Positions 1 to 8,841 of a DNA stretch of 64,000 bases are shown here, piece by piece. Origin of the DNA: Microbacterium sp. No. 7. GTDB taxonomy: Bacteria; Actinomycetota; Actinomycetes; Actinomycetales; Microbacteriaceae. Positions within the stretch are counted from its first letter, which is position 1. Each line of letters begins with the position of its first letter. A model generated the notes under the pieces. It was not told where the DNA came from. It was given only the letters and a program-made list of their open reading frames with translations, and searched no databases. The stretch covers positions 186,001-250,000 of the forward strand of contig NZ_CP012697.1 of assembly GCF_001314225.1 (NCBI RefSeq), written 5' to 3'. A program made the position numbers and the translations under genes.

Positions 1-56
1 TGAGTACGACCTGCTCTCGCACTGATTGCAAGGCGTACGTCTTCTCAATTCTGGCC

Positions 57-1467
57 GGATCATCCCCGCGTGAGCGGGGAGCACTAGTACTTGACCAGCA
101 GTTCGCCCTTTGGATCGGGATCATCCCTGCGCCAGCAGGGAGCACTTCGGGTCTGCCTGGCTGATGATCGCCACGGCGGGATCATCCCTGCGCGAGCAGG
201 GAGCACACATTGGGGCTCCCGTCGATGGGTCGGATGATGGGATCATCCCCGCATAGCGGGGAGCACGACCCGTTCGGGAACGGCCCGGCGCCGACCATGG
301 GATCATCCCCGCATAGCGGGGAGCACTCGTCCACCCACCCGCCGACCTCCGTCGTGCGGGGATCATCCCCGCATAGCGGGGAGCACCCGTCGTGGTAGGT
401 CGGGTGAGAGCCGCGCGCGGGATCATCCCCGCATAGCGGGGAGCACATGGGGGCGATGAGGCGGGCGCGCTTCTTGCTGGGATCATCCCCGCATAGCGGG
501 GAGCACGAGCGCACGATCCGGAAGTTCGCGTACGGGGACGGATCATCCCCGCATAGCGGGGAGCACGTTCGAGTTCCTCCCCCGGATGATCGCCGGGACG
601 GGATCATCCCCGCATAGCGGGGAGCACTTCACCGCCGGGTCCGGGAACATCGCGCAGGACGGATCATCCCCGCATAGCGGGGAGCACGTCGTGTGACCTG
701 CATCAGCTTTCCCGGCGACGGGATCATCCCCGCATAGCGGGGAGCACTCGACGATCGGCGTCCGCACGCTGGGCGAGTCGGGATCATCCCCGCATAGCGG
801 GGAGCACGACGCGTCGGCGGAGGTCGACCTGGGCACCGTGGGATCATCCCCGCATAGCGGGGAGCACTCATCTGCGTGAGCGGGCGCTGTGACGGTCGAG
901 GGATCATCCCCGCATAGCGGGGAGCACATCCCCTTCACGAACAAACCCACCAGCCACAAGGGATCATCCCCGCATAGCGGGGAGCACGCGGTTGCGCCTG
1001 CGTGGCGGAGTGCGTGGGGGGGATCATCCCCGCATAGCGGGGAGCACCGCCACCGCGACAACAGCACCCCAGACGGGTAGGGATCATCCCCGCATAGCGG
1101 GGAGCACCCTGACGGTGACAGTCTGATCGTCACGGCCGAGGGATCATCCCCGCATAGCGGGGAGCACGCCGGAGAACACGGCGAACCGCTTCTCGTTGAG
1201 GGATCATCCCCGCATAGCGGGGAGCACGGGTCAGACGGGGTGACGTCGTCGACGGGGGTGGGATCATCCCCGCATAGCGGGGAGCACATCGACGTGCCCG
1301 GGCAGACGACCGTCGACCTGGGATCATCCCCGCATAGCGGGGAGCACGGCGAGACCGTCATCGAGCGAGCCAAGGTCCTGGGATCATCCCCGCATAGCGG
1401 GGAGCACTCGACGAGCTGGTGCAGCGTCACCGAGGAGATGGGATCATCCCCGCATAGCGGGGAGCAC
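57..1467 (-). CRISPR. Type I-E-like CRISPR array, 24 repeats, 23 spacers
   Basis: Repeats start at 57, 118 and 179 (28 nt each), then at 240, 300, 360, 420, 480 and 540, and every 60 bases from 601 to 1441 (27 nt each). The 21 repeats from 240 onward are identical: they begin GGATCATCCCC, carry a CCCCGC/GCGGGG stem around an ATA loop and end GGGGAGCAC. Spacers are 33 nt, one is 34 nt (567-600), and all differ. Read on the minus strand the repeat begins GTGCTCCCCGC, the usual orientation of actinobacterial type I-E repeats, so the array is transcribed leftward. The three leftmost repeats differ from the rest, as expected at the old, leader-distal end. No cas gene is visible in the window. Confidence 0.98.
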
Positions 1468-1560
1468 TCTTGCTGATCAGCATTTTATTGAGGGTTGCGG
1501 GCCAAATTGCTTCACTTCGTCCAGCGGATGCGTGATCGATGAGACTGCAGACCAGCCCTT
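1468..1560 (-). promoter_or_regulatory. Probable CRISPR leader
   Basis: This sequence lies upstream of the array in its direction of transcription. It is richer in A and T than its surroundings (TCAATAAAATGC on the minus strand next to the last repeat) and holds a perfect 12-bp palindrome TGCTGATCAGCA at 1471-1482, four bases from the first-transcribed repeat. The role as leader is inferred from repeat orientation and from the degenerate repeats lying at the opposite end. The right boundary is arbitrary. Confidence 0.55.
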
Positions 1561-1792
1561 GGCGGTTTTGCAGGAGCAAGCCCTTATAGCGGACTCAGGT
1601 CGGCAGTCGGATCGTTGGGGTCCACGGGGCAGGCTCGTGTTTGTCGAGCTCGGGAGCAGCTCCGCCGTCCTCCTTGTGCTCGTGGTGGTGATCCCGCCCG
1701 CAGCCGCAGCCGTGCCCAGGCGTTGTGCCGCATATCCCATCACCCGCCAAAGCCCCTATTATCTCCACTGCGATCGCCGCCCGGTGCGCCAC

Positions 1793-2520
1793 TACCGAGC
1801 GAGCGAATCCCCTTGGGGATCGAAGTGCACATACTCGTCAAGGGCCATGCGCAGCGGCATGAGGATGCCCTCGGAGCCGTTGCTCTCCTCCTCGATATCG
1901 ATGAGGGGTTCGAGGCCATCTGCGGCTGAGGGGTGATGCCTGCATCGCGTGCGAGCGGGAGGATCACCTCGAGCACGTGCAGGACGTCGTCGACCGACGG
2001 CTCAGGGATCTCTTCCCTAGCGCGAGAGCCAGCGCTGGAACGTTCGCAACACGTGCGCATCGCGTTTTGCTGCTTCGCGTCGCGTAGCTCGCTTGCTCCC
2101 CGACGCAGGCTTTCGTGTGAACGCCGAAGAAACCGTCGCGGCCGGACGGACCGCAGCATCCGTCCCCTCGATGTCGGCGCTGCTCGCGGGCAGGTCGTGG
2201 GCGACGTCGGAAACGGGAATACCCAGCTTCGAGACCTGCCGGATCGCCGCCGGCCCGGCGAGCGCCGAGCCCTCGCATACGTACAGGCGACCATACCGCC
2301 CGATCAGCGAGTGGCGCGCATCGAATAGGCGCCTTGTGCGTCAGTGCGAGGATGTCGTCGGCGACACCACCGTGCCCGCTTCTCCACGCGGGAACGCGGA
2401 TGCCGGCGGCCCAACCTGGCTCGACAAGCCAGGTGTCGAGCAGATCGAGCGTGACGCCCATCACGTGCCCCGATGATGACACCTGCGCGGTCGCATCGTG
2501 GCCGATCGGCGACAGCACGA
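1793..2520 (-). pseudogene. Decayed gene of unknown function, several frameshifts
   Basis: No single minus-strand frame is open throughout, but protein-like stretches follow one another in different frames. From about 2518 it reads LDLLDTWLVEPGWAAGIRV, then GRYGRLYVCEGSALAGPAAI, then REEIPEPSVDDVLHVLEVIL, then GLEPLIDIEEESNGSEG and MALDEYVHFDPQGDSLAR before a stop near 1793. At least three frame changes are needed to join them. I do not recognise the family and saw no resemblance to Cas proteins. The gene lies upstream of the CRISPR leader where a cas operon might be expected. The stretches 1561-1792 and 2521-2786 hold nothing I can support as a gene. Confidence 0.45.
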
Positions 2521-2786
2521 TGCGCGCCGCGGCGCGTCCGAGTCAATGGCGACTCAGGATTCACTCTGCCGGCTGCGGGCAGAGGCGCAAGCCACGCATC
2601 AGGTTGGCCGCCACCCCCGTCTGGCGGACGATGCCATGCTGCGCCACGACGCCCTGCAACGCGAGAATCCGCCCATCCCCCTCAAGCTGGCCAGGAGCGC
2701 CCGCGCAGCCTCGTCCACAATCATCCGATTCGCGGATCTGTCCACCGATCAGCCGGATGCCGCATCGCGCGGCATCCGTTCAGGCC

Positions 2787-3236
2787 ATGCTCGTCGGCAT
2801 GGACACCCCGATCACAGCCTCGCCGCTCACCGACGACACCAGCCTTCTCGACTACGTCACGCCTCTGCTCCGCAGAGCCCGATGGCGGCAGCTCTGGCTC
2901 CTCTTCCTCGACGAGAACGACCGTCCCCTCGGCCCGGTGATGCCGTTCGGCGACTATCCGCGCGATCCCGACCGCGTCGTGAGGAGCGATGAGTTCGGAT
3001 CCGTGACGATGGCGCAGTTCTTCGCGATCCGCTTCGCGGGCATGATGGCGCGAAGCGACCTCGCGCAGATCCTGATGGTGTGGGAACGCCGTGGCGACGC
3101 CGAGCTCGCCGGTGAGACGTTGCGCTGGGCCCGTACCCTCCGCGACGAGCTCGTCGCCGAGGGCGCGTGCGTGCGTGCGCAGCTGCTGCTGCACTCCAAG
3201 GGGCTGCGGGTGATCGCGCCGGACGACCTCATGTAG
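2787..3236 (+). CDS. Conserved hypothetical protein, about 149 aa
   Basis: The reading frame upstream of 2787 looks like noise, while from ATG 2787 (or the in-frame ATG at 2799) it reads as a well-formed small soluble protein: MDTPITASPLTDDTSLLDYV, then a basic/aromatic stretch RRARWRQLWLLFLDENDRPL and a glycine-proline loop before an alpha-helical second half. There is no signal peptide, membrane segment or recognisable catalytic motif. Proteins of this type are common in Microbacteriaceae but their function is not known to me. It ends 180 bases before the convergent monooxygenase operon. That gap holds two GGCGCCA copies (3269-3275 and 3304-3310) in a weak hairpin that might serve as a terminator. 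No clear ribosome binding site decides between the two starts. Confidence 0.65.
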   Translation: MLVGMDTPITASPLTDDTSLLDYVTPLLRRARWRQLWLLFLDENDRPLGPVMPFGDYPRDPDRVVRSDEFGSVTMAQFFAIRFAGMMARSDLAQILMVWERRGDAELAGETLRWARTLRDELVAEGACVRAQLLLHSKGLRVIAPDDLM

Positions 3237-3415
3237 GGGGCGCTGCGCACCCGACGGGGTCACGCGATGGCGCCAGAATCCGTTCGCGGCGCTGATTCCT
3301 GACGGCGCCACTGCAGGAATGTGGCGCTCGCCCTCGCACGGTCGCACGAGCTCCGCACAGCCGGACGAGCCCCGCACGGCCGCACCGACCACACACCCCC
3401 GCGCCCCTCACCCCT

Positions 3416-4768
3416 TCACACCCCCGCGCCCACCACCCTCCCCGCCGCGTACCGGTTCGCGGGCACCGGCAGCCCGAGGTTGCCGCGCAGCGTGTCCGAC
3501 TCGTACTCCGAGCGGAAGACGCCGCGCTCCACGAGGATCGGCACGACCTCGTCGATGAAGCGGTCGAGCTGCGCGGGGTGGCCCGCGTGGATGTTGTAGC
3601 CGTCGACGCCGTAGGCCTCGAACCACTCCTGCAGCGTGTTCGCGACGGTCTCCGCGGTGCCCACGAACGGGCCGGGCGCTCGCCGCAGGCTGTTCTGCAC
3701 CACCTGTCGCAGCGTCCAGCCGCGGTCGGCGGCGAGAGCCGCGATCTTCTGCGCGCCCGTGCGGAAGCTGTTCTCCGCGTACACGAGCGTGTGCTGCGGG
3801 AACGGCTCGTCGAGGTCGTACTGGCGGAAGTCGTGCCAGCCGAACGACCGGCCGAGCTCCGCGAGTGCCTGCTCGAACGAGTGGTCCGACGCGCGGTAGT
3901 GCTGCTCCAGCTCCCGCGCCTCGTCGTCGGTGTCGCCCAGGATGACGGAGACGCCGGGCAGCACGACGAGGTCTTCGGGCCGCCGCCCGTACGTGCCGAC
4001 GGCACGGCCCTTGATGTCGTCGTAGAAGGCCTTCGCCTGCGCGAGCGTCGCCGCGTGGGTGAAGATTCCCTCGCCCACCTCGGCACCGAGGTCGCGGCCC
4101 TGCGCCGAGTCGCCGGCCTGGAAGATCACCGGCTGCCCCTGCGGCGGCCGCTCCAGGTTGAGCGGCCCCGCCACCGAGAAGTGCTCGCCGTGATGGTGCA
4201 GCGCGTGCAGCTTCTCGCGGTCGAGGAACCGCCCGGTCTCGCGATCGCGCGGCAGCGCGTCGGGCTCGTACGAGTCCCACAGCGCCCGCACGACCGCGAC
4301 GTGCTCGCTCGCGCGGCCGTACCGGGTGTCGTAGTCGTAGTGCTCGTCGAGTCCGTAGTTGCCGGCGGTGCCGGCATCCCCGCTCGTCACCACGTTCCAT
4401 CCCGCGCGGCCCCCGCTGATGTGGTCGAGCGATGCGAACCGGCGGGCGACGTTGAACGGTGCGTTGTACGAGGTGGTGAGCGTGCCCACGAGGCCGATGC
4501 GGCTCGTGCGCGTCGCGACGCCCGACAGCAGCGTCAGCGGCTCCAGCCGGCTCAGGTAGTGCGGCGGCGAGTCGGGGGTGATGAACTGGCTGTCGACGAT
4601 GAACACGAGGTCGAACTTCGCCGCCTCGGCCCGCTGCGCGTTCGCGATGTACCACTCGATGTCGACGCTCGCGTTCGCGGGGATCGCGGGGTCGAGCCAC
4701 AGGTTGTGATTGCCGGGCCCGCCGGCGCCGGTGAGCACGAGGCCGAGTTTGAGCTGCCGTCCGGTCAT
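3416..4768 (-). CDS. NtaA/SnaA/DszA-family FMN-dependent monooxygenase
   Basis: This 450-aa protein has the full length of the NtaA/SnaA/SoxA(DszA) branch of the bacterial-luciferase superfamily. These are TIM-barrel oxygenases that use reduced FMN supplied by a separate reductase to hydroxylate or desulfurise small molecules. Diagnostic segments are LGLVLTGAGGPGNHNLWLDP at the N-terminus, the RAGWNVVTS substrate/flavin loop, NYGLDEHYDYDTRYGRASE and PVIFQAGDSAQGRDL. It is the last gene of the minus-strand operon, 12 bases after a paralogue of the same family (4781-6130) that shares its layout throughout. The substrate cannot be read from sequence; linkage to peptide-type transport genes suggests an imported organosulfur or N-containing compound. 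No NAD(P)H:FMN reductase is encoded in the window. ATG 4768 is the only good start. Confidence 0.9.
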   Translation of the reverse strand: MTGRQLKLGLVLTGAGGPGNHNLWLDPAIPANASVDIEWYIANAQRAEAAKFDLVFIVDSQFITPDSPPHYLSRLEPLTLLSGVATRTSRIGLVGTLTTSYNAPFNVARRFASLDHISGGRAGWNVVTSGDAGTAGNYGLDEHYDYDTRYGRASEHVAVVRALWDSYEPDALPRDRETGRFLDREKLHALHHHGEHFSVAGPLNLERPPQGQPVIFQAGDSAQGRDLGAEVGEGIFTHAATLAQAKAFYDDIKGRAVGTYGRRPEDLVVLPGVSVILGDTDDEARELEQHYRASDHSFEQALAELGRSFGWHDFRQYDLDEPFPQHTLVYAENSFRTGAQKIAALAADRGWTLRQVVQNSLRRAPGPFVGTAETVANTLQEWFEAYGVDGYNIHAGHPAQLDRFIDEVVPILVERGVFRSEYESDTLRGNLGLPVPANRYAAGRVVGAGV

Positions 4769-4780
4769 GGCGCGACCCCC

Positions 4781-6130
4781 TCAGACGCCCGCACCGACGA
4801 GCGAGCGCCCCGCCGCATACCGGTTCTGCGGCACCCGTAGGCCCAGGTTGCCGCGCAGCGTGTCGGCCTCGTACTCCGTGCGGAAGAGGCCGCGCTGCTG
4901 CAGGATCGGCACGACCTCGCCCGTGAGCGCGTCGATGTCGTCGGGCGTGCGCAGCCGCAGGTTCAGCCCGTCGGCGGCGCGCCCGCGGAACCAGCGCTCG
5001 ATCGTGTCGGCGACGGTGGCGGGCGTGCCGATGAACGGCGACGGCGTGAACTGCGTGAACTCCTGCACCGTCTGGCGCAGCGACAGCCCGCCCTCGCGCG
5101 CCCGCTCGAGGATCTTCGCGGCCCGCGTGCGCCCGCCGCGCTCCGCCTGCGCGGTGAGGTCGGGGAACGGCGCGTCGAGGTCGTGGACCGAGAAGTCGTA
5201 GGCGCCGAACGCACGCCCGAACGCCGCGAGCTTGCGGTCGAAGTCGTTGTCGGCCTCGAAGATGTCGCGCGCGAGGCGATGCGCCTCGGCATCCGTCGAC
5301 GCGATCACGGGCGTCGCTCCGACGAGGATGACGAGGTCGTCCCATTCGCGGCCCACGGCGGCGAGCCGGCCCTTGACGTCGGCGTAGTACGCCGCGGCGG
5401 CCTCGAAGCTCTCGCCGGGCGCGTAGATGCCCTCGGCGACGTGCGCCGCGAGGGTGCGGCCCTCCTCCGAGACGCCCGCCTGGAAGATCACCGGCTGCCC
5501 CTGCCGCGACCGCGACAGGTTGAGCGGGCCGTCGACGCGGAAGTGCTCGCCGTGGTGGTTCAGCGCGTGCAGCTTCGCGGGATCGAGGAACACCCCGCGC
5601 TCGACGTCGGCGACGAACGCGTCGTCCTCGTACGAGTCCCACAGCCCGCGCACGACCTCGACGGCCTCGCGCGCCCGGCCGTAGCGCGTCGCGTAGTCGA
5701 GGTGCTCGTCGAGCCCGTAGTTGCGCGACGTGCCCGTGTCGAAGCTCGTCACGACGTTCCACCCCGCCCGGCCGTCGCTGATCTGGTCGAGCGAGCCGAA
5801 CCGGCGGGCCAGGTTGAACGGCGAGTTGTACGTCGAGCTCGCGGTGCCGATCAGCCCGAGGTGCGTCGTGTGCGTCGCGACGGCCGACAGCAGCGTGAGC
5901 GGCTCGAGACGGTTGAGGTAGTGCGCGGGATAGCTCGCGTCGATGAACTGGCTGTCGACGATGAAGAGCGCGTCGAACAGCGCCGCCTCGGCCTGCTGCG
6001 CGCGGGCGATGTACCAGCGGATGTCGATGCTCGCGTTCCGGGGGATGCGCGGGTCCTTCCACAGGCTGTGCTGGCCGGGACCGCCGACGCCGTAGACGCT
6101 GAGGGCGAGCTTGAGCTTTCGTTCCGACAT
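4781..6130 (-). CDS. NtaA/SnaA/DszA-family FMN-dependent monooxygenase
   Basis: This 449-aa luciferase-superfamily monooxygenase is a paralogue of its downstream neighbour. Shared family segments are LSVYGVGGPGQHSLWKDPRI, RAGWNVVTSFDTGTSRNYGL and PVIFQAGVSEEGRTLAAHVA. Both proteins also end with the same kind of tail, GNLGLxVPxNRYAAGR followed by VGAGV, which indicates a tandem duplication within the operon. Start ATG 6130 is chosen because the open frame upstream runs into the preceding ABC ATPase and a TTGGAG ribosome site lies 7-12 bases before it. The two copies may act on different substrates or on successive steps. The electron-donating flavin reductase must come from elsewhere in the genome. 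Confidence 0.9.
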   Translation of the reverse strand: MSERKLKLALSVYGVGGPGQHSLWKDPRIPRNASIDIRWYIARAQQAEAALFDALFIVDSQFIDASYPAHYLNRLEPLTLLSAVATHTTHLGLIGTASSTYNSPFNLARRFGSLDQISDGRAGWNVVTSFDTGTSRNYGLDEHLDYATRYGRAREAVEVVRGLWDSYEDDAFVADVERGVFLDPAKLHALNHHGEHFRVDGPLNLSRSRQGQPVIFQAGVSEEGRTLAAHVAEGIYAPGESFEAAAAYYADVKGRLAAVGREWDDLVILVGATPVIASTDAEAHRLARDIFEADNDFDRKLAAFGRAFGAYDFSVHDLDAPFPDLTAQAERGGRTRAAKILERAREGGLSLRQTVQEFTQFTPSPFIGTPATVADTIERWFRGRAADGLNLRLRTPDDIDALTGEVVPILQQRGLFRTEYEADTLRGNLGLRVPQNRYAAGRSLVGAGV

Positions 6131-6156
6131 GATGATGCTCCAAGAATGTGTGTTGA

Positions 6157-7035
6157 TCAGGATGTTTCGAGCAGTTGCCGCAGCTCTTCGCGGCGCTCGC
6201 GGTCGATCGCGCCGGCCGACAGCGTGGGGGCCGAGCCCACGAGCAGGCGCGTGTAGGGATGCTGCGGGCGGCTGACCAGGTCGCCGGTCGCCGCCGTCTC
6301 GACGAGCTCGCCGCGGTACATCACGACGACGCGGTCGGTGACGCCGGCCACCGATCCGAGGTCGTGCGAGATGAAGACGAGCGAGGTGCCGCCGGCCCGC
6401 AGCGCGTTCAGGATCTCCAGCACCGCGACGCGGTTGGCGGCGTCCAGGGCGCTCACCGGCTCGTCGAGGATGAGCACGCGCGGCTCGGTCGCCAGGGCGC
6501 GCGCCACGAGCACGCGCTGGCGCTGCCCGCCCGACAGCTCGCCGGGAAACCGCTCGAGCAGCGCGGTGTCGAGCCGCACCTGCTCCAGGCGGAACGCGAT
6601 GCGGTCGCGGATCTGCTGCCGCGACAGCCGCCGCTGCACCTGCAACGGCTCCGAGAGCGACTCCTCGATCGTGAGGTCGGGGTCGAGCGAGCGCAGCGGG
6701 TCCTGGAACACGTACTGCACGACGCCGCGACGCCGGAAGCCCTGCCACTGGCGTTGCGTGAGCCTCGTGACGTCCTCCCCGGCGATGCGCACGCGGCCCG
6801 CGCTCGGCCGCACGAGGCCCACGATGGCGCGGGCCAGCGTCGACTTGCCCGACCCCGTCTCGCCGATGAGCCCCACCGACTCCCCGGCGCCGACGTGCAG
6901 CGTCGCGTCGCGCAGCACGTGCACGCGGTCGCGTCCCGAGCCGTAGTGCACGTCGAGCGCATCGACCGAGACGAGCGCCTCCGGCCCGGGTGCCCTCTGA
7001 TCGCCGGGCGTCGTGGCCTCGGCATCACGCGACAC
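6157..7035 (-). CDS. dppF: Oligopeptide-type ABC transporter ATP-binding protein (DppF/OppF-like)
   Basis: This is the second ATPase of a peptide/nickel-family importer, on the cytoplasmic face of the membrane. It carries a complete nucleotide-binding fold: Walker A GETGSGKST, Q-loop region VFQDPLRSLDPD, signature LSGGQRQR, Walker B VLILDEP and switch histidine VFISHDLG. The C-terminus has the family's short extension (QHPYTRLLVGSAPTL). GTG 7035 is chosen over an upstream ATG because a GAGGAGAGG ribosome site precedes it; it overlaps the end of the first ATPase by 11 bases, which suggests coupled translation. It would pair with that ATPase and with the permeases encoded at 7950-9893. Confidence 0.9.
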   Translation of the reverse strand: MSRDAEATTPGDQRAPGPEALVSVDALDVHYGSGRDRVHVLRDATLHVGAGESVGLIGETGSGKSTLARAIVGLVRPSAGRVRIAGEDVTRLTQRQWQGFRRRGVVQYVFQDPLRSLDPDLTIEESLSEPLQVQRRLSRQQIRDRIAFRLEQVRLDTALLERFPGELSGGQRQRVLVARALATEPRVLILDEPVSALDAANRVAVLEILNALRAGGTSLVFISHDLGSVAGVTDRVVVMYRGELVETAATGDLVSRPQHPYTRLLVGSAPTLSAGAIDRERREELRQLLETS

Positions 7036-7939
7036 GGCGCACCTCTCCTCCGTCGCCCGCGTCCGCGGCATTCGCAGCATTCGCGGTTCGCAGGAACCGG
7101 TCGAGGCCGTAGCGCTCGTGCTCGTCGATCAGCAGCCGCGTGTAGTCGTGTGTCGGGTGAAAGAGGATGTCGGCGGTCGCGCCGTGCTCGACGACCTCGC
7201 CCTCGCGCAGCACGAGCACCTCGCCGCACGTCTGCGCGACCACGGCGAGGTCGTGCGAGACGACGATGAGCGAGAGCCCGCGGCTCGCCGTGAGGTCGAG
7301 CAGCAGGTCGAGGATCTCGGCCTGGATCGTCACGTCGAGCGCCGTGGTCACCTCGTCGGCGATGAGGATGTCGGGGTCGAGCGAGAGCGCCGCCGCGATG
7401 AGCACGCGCTGCAGCATGCCGCCCGACAGCTCGTGCGGATACTGCCGGTACACGAGCTCGGGATCGCGCAGCCGCACGTCGCCGAGCAGCGCGAGGGCGC
7501 GCGCCTTGGCCTCGCGGCGCCGCACGCCCCGCTTCACCCGGATCACCTCCGCGATCTGCGTCCCGACGCGGATCGACGGGTTGAGGTACGACCCGGGATC
7601 CTGGAACACGGCGGTGATGCTCGTGCCGCGCAGCTGCGTCCACTCCCGCGGCGTGAGGGCCGCGGCATCCCTCCCCAGCACCTCGATACGCCCGCCCGTC
7701 ACGCGGAACCCGCGGGGGAGGATGCCGAGGACCGCGCGGCACGTGAGCGTCTTGCCGCTGCCCGACTCGCCGACGATGCCGACGACGTGGCCGCGGCGCA
7801 GCGCGAACGAGACGCCGTGCACGACCTCCTTCCCGGTGTGCCGGTTGCCGATGCGCACGTCGACGAGCCGCAGCACCGCCTCGTCGTCGGGGGCCGTGCG
7901 CACGGTGTCGAGCGCCTGGGTCGTGAGCGTGTCGGTCAT
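7025..7939 (-). CDS. dppD: Oligopeptide-type ABC transporter ATP-binding protein (DppD/OppD-like)
   Basis: This is the first ATPase (304 aa) of the importer. Motifs in order are Walker A GESGSGKTLT, Q-loop segment AVFQDPGSYLNPSIRVG, signature LSGGMLQR, Walker B ILIADEVTTALD and switch histidine VVSHDLAVVAQ. The methionine-containing signature and ADE Walker B are typical of DppD/OppD rather than DppF. The C-terminal part (HPTHDYTRLLIDEHERYG) matches the family extension, but I did not see the cysteine-rich Fe-S loop that many DppD/OppD proteins have. A strong GGAGGG ribosome site precedes ATG 7939, ten bases after the DppC stop. Confidence 0.9.
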   Translation of the reverse strand: MTDTLTTQALDTVRTAPDDEAVLRLVDVRIGNRHTGKEVVHGVSFALRRGHVVGIVGESGSGKTLTCRAVLGILPRGFRVTGGRIEVLGRDAAALTPREWTQLRGTSITAVFQDPGSYLNPSIRVGTQIAEVIRVKRGVRRREAKARALALLGDVRLRDPELVYRQYPHELSGGMLQRVLIAAALSLDPDILIADEVTTALDVTIQAEILDLLLDLTASRGLSLIVVSHDLAVVAQTCGEVLVLREGEVVEHGATADILFHPTHDYTRLLIDEHERYGLDRFLRTANAANAADAGDGGEVRRVA

Positions 7940-7949
7940 GTCGCCCTCC

Positions 7950-8840
7950 TCATACGCGCGCGACGGCGGGCTCGCTCGTCGCGTCTCTCTTGTCGCGCCT
8001 CGCCGACTCGCGTTCGGCGAGCAGTGCGCGGCCCGATTCGCCGGCGACGTCGCGGATGACGTCGGCCAGCAGGTTGAACGCCCACACGGTGAGCATGATC
8101 AGCACGGTCGTGAAGAACGGCGCATACGGCCGGTAGTTCAGGTATCCGAGGTCGGATGCCAGCACACCGCCCCACGTGGGCGCGGGCGGCTGCACGCCGA
8201 TGCCCAGGAACGTGAGGCTGGAGACCACCACGAACCCGATGCCCATCGTGTTGGCCAGCGCGATCGCGATGGGCGGCAGCACCTTCGACCACACGTGCGT
8301 GCGCACGATCCAGCCTGTCGACGCCCCCGCGAGGATCGCGGCCTCCACGTACTGCGAGCGCGCGACCGACAGCGTGGCCGCGCGGGCCACGCGATAGAAG
8401 AGGGGCGACACGAGCACGCCGACCGTGAGCATCGCCTGCGGGATGCCGTTGCCGAGCAGCGCCGTCATCGCGACCGCGAACACGAGGAACGGCAGGGCGA
8501 TGAGGGTGTCGACGAAGCGCAGCGTGAACCACTCGAACACGCGGCCGAGATAGACCGACAGGATGCCGGGGATCGCGCCGACAACGAGCGCGATGAGCGC
8601 GACCTGCACGGCGCCGAGCACGCTGATCGTCGAGCCGGCGAGGATGCGGCTGAGCACGTCGCGGCCCAGGTAGTCGGTGCCCAGCCAGTGCTCCGCCGAC
8701 GGGTGCGCGAGCGCGTCATCGGTGCCCTGCAGCGGATCGTAGGGCGCCAGCAGCGGGCCGAACGCGGCCAGCAGCGCGATGAACAGCACGAAGGCGACGG
8801 CGTAGCGCCCCGACGGGAGGCTCAGGATGCGGCGGATCAC
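7950..8840 (-). CDS. dppC: Oligopeptide-type ABC transporter permease (DppC-like)
   Basis: This 296-aa membrane protein has an N-terminal anchor helix (AVAFVLFIALLAAFGPLLAP) followed by the periplasmic segment HPSAEHWLGTDYLGRDVLSR, the signature of DppC/OppC permeases. Five further hydrophobic stretches make up the BPD-type permease domain. The cytoplasmic coupling loop is EAAILAGASTGWIVRTHV (EAAxxxGAS-type EAA motif). Translation begins at GTG 8840, one base after the upstream permease stop. It forms the transmembrane channel together with the upstream DppB product, whose frame is broken in this sequence. The C-terminus is highly charged and cytoplasmic. Confidence 0.9.
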   Translation of the reverse strand: MIRRILSLPSGRYAVAFVLFIALLAAFGPLLAPYDPLQGTDDALAHPSAEHWLGTDYLGRDVLSRILAGSTISVLGAVQVALIALVVGAIPGILSVYLGRVFEWFTLRFVDTLIALPFLVFAVAMTALLGNGIPQAMLTVGVLVSPLFYRVARAATLSVARSQYVEAAILAGASTGWIVRTHVWSKVLPPIAIALANTMGIGFVVVSSLTFLGIGVQPPAPTWGGVLASDLGYLNYRPYAPFFTTVLIMLTVWAFNLLADVIRDVAGESGRALLAERESARRDKRDATSEPAVARV

Positions 8841-8841
8841 G

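Noticed and set aside
85..1440. Spacers targeting sequences within this window
   Set aside because: By eye no spacer matched the IS elements or the island. A computed search would be needed to be certain.
121..1476. Several open frames through the CRISPR array, with repeating CSPLCGDDP-like peptides
   Set aside because: They arise from the repeat periodicity of 60 bases, a multiple of three. They are not genes.
2334..2786. N-terminal extension of the 2787-3236 gene
   Set aside because: The upstream translation is Ser/Pro/Arg-rich and overlaps the minus-strand pseudogene. The recognisable protein begins at 2787 or 2799.
1468..3240. Cas genes next to the array
   Set aside because: No frame resembles Cas1, Cas2, Cas3 or Cascade subunits, and the decayed gene shows no such motif.
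3408..6143. A 911-codon minus-strand frame over both monooxygenases
   Set aside because: It is a shadow of two well-supported genes in another frame, with Arg/Pro-rich low-complexity translation.
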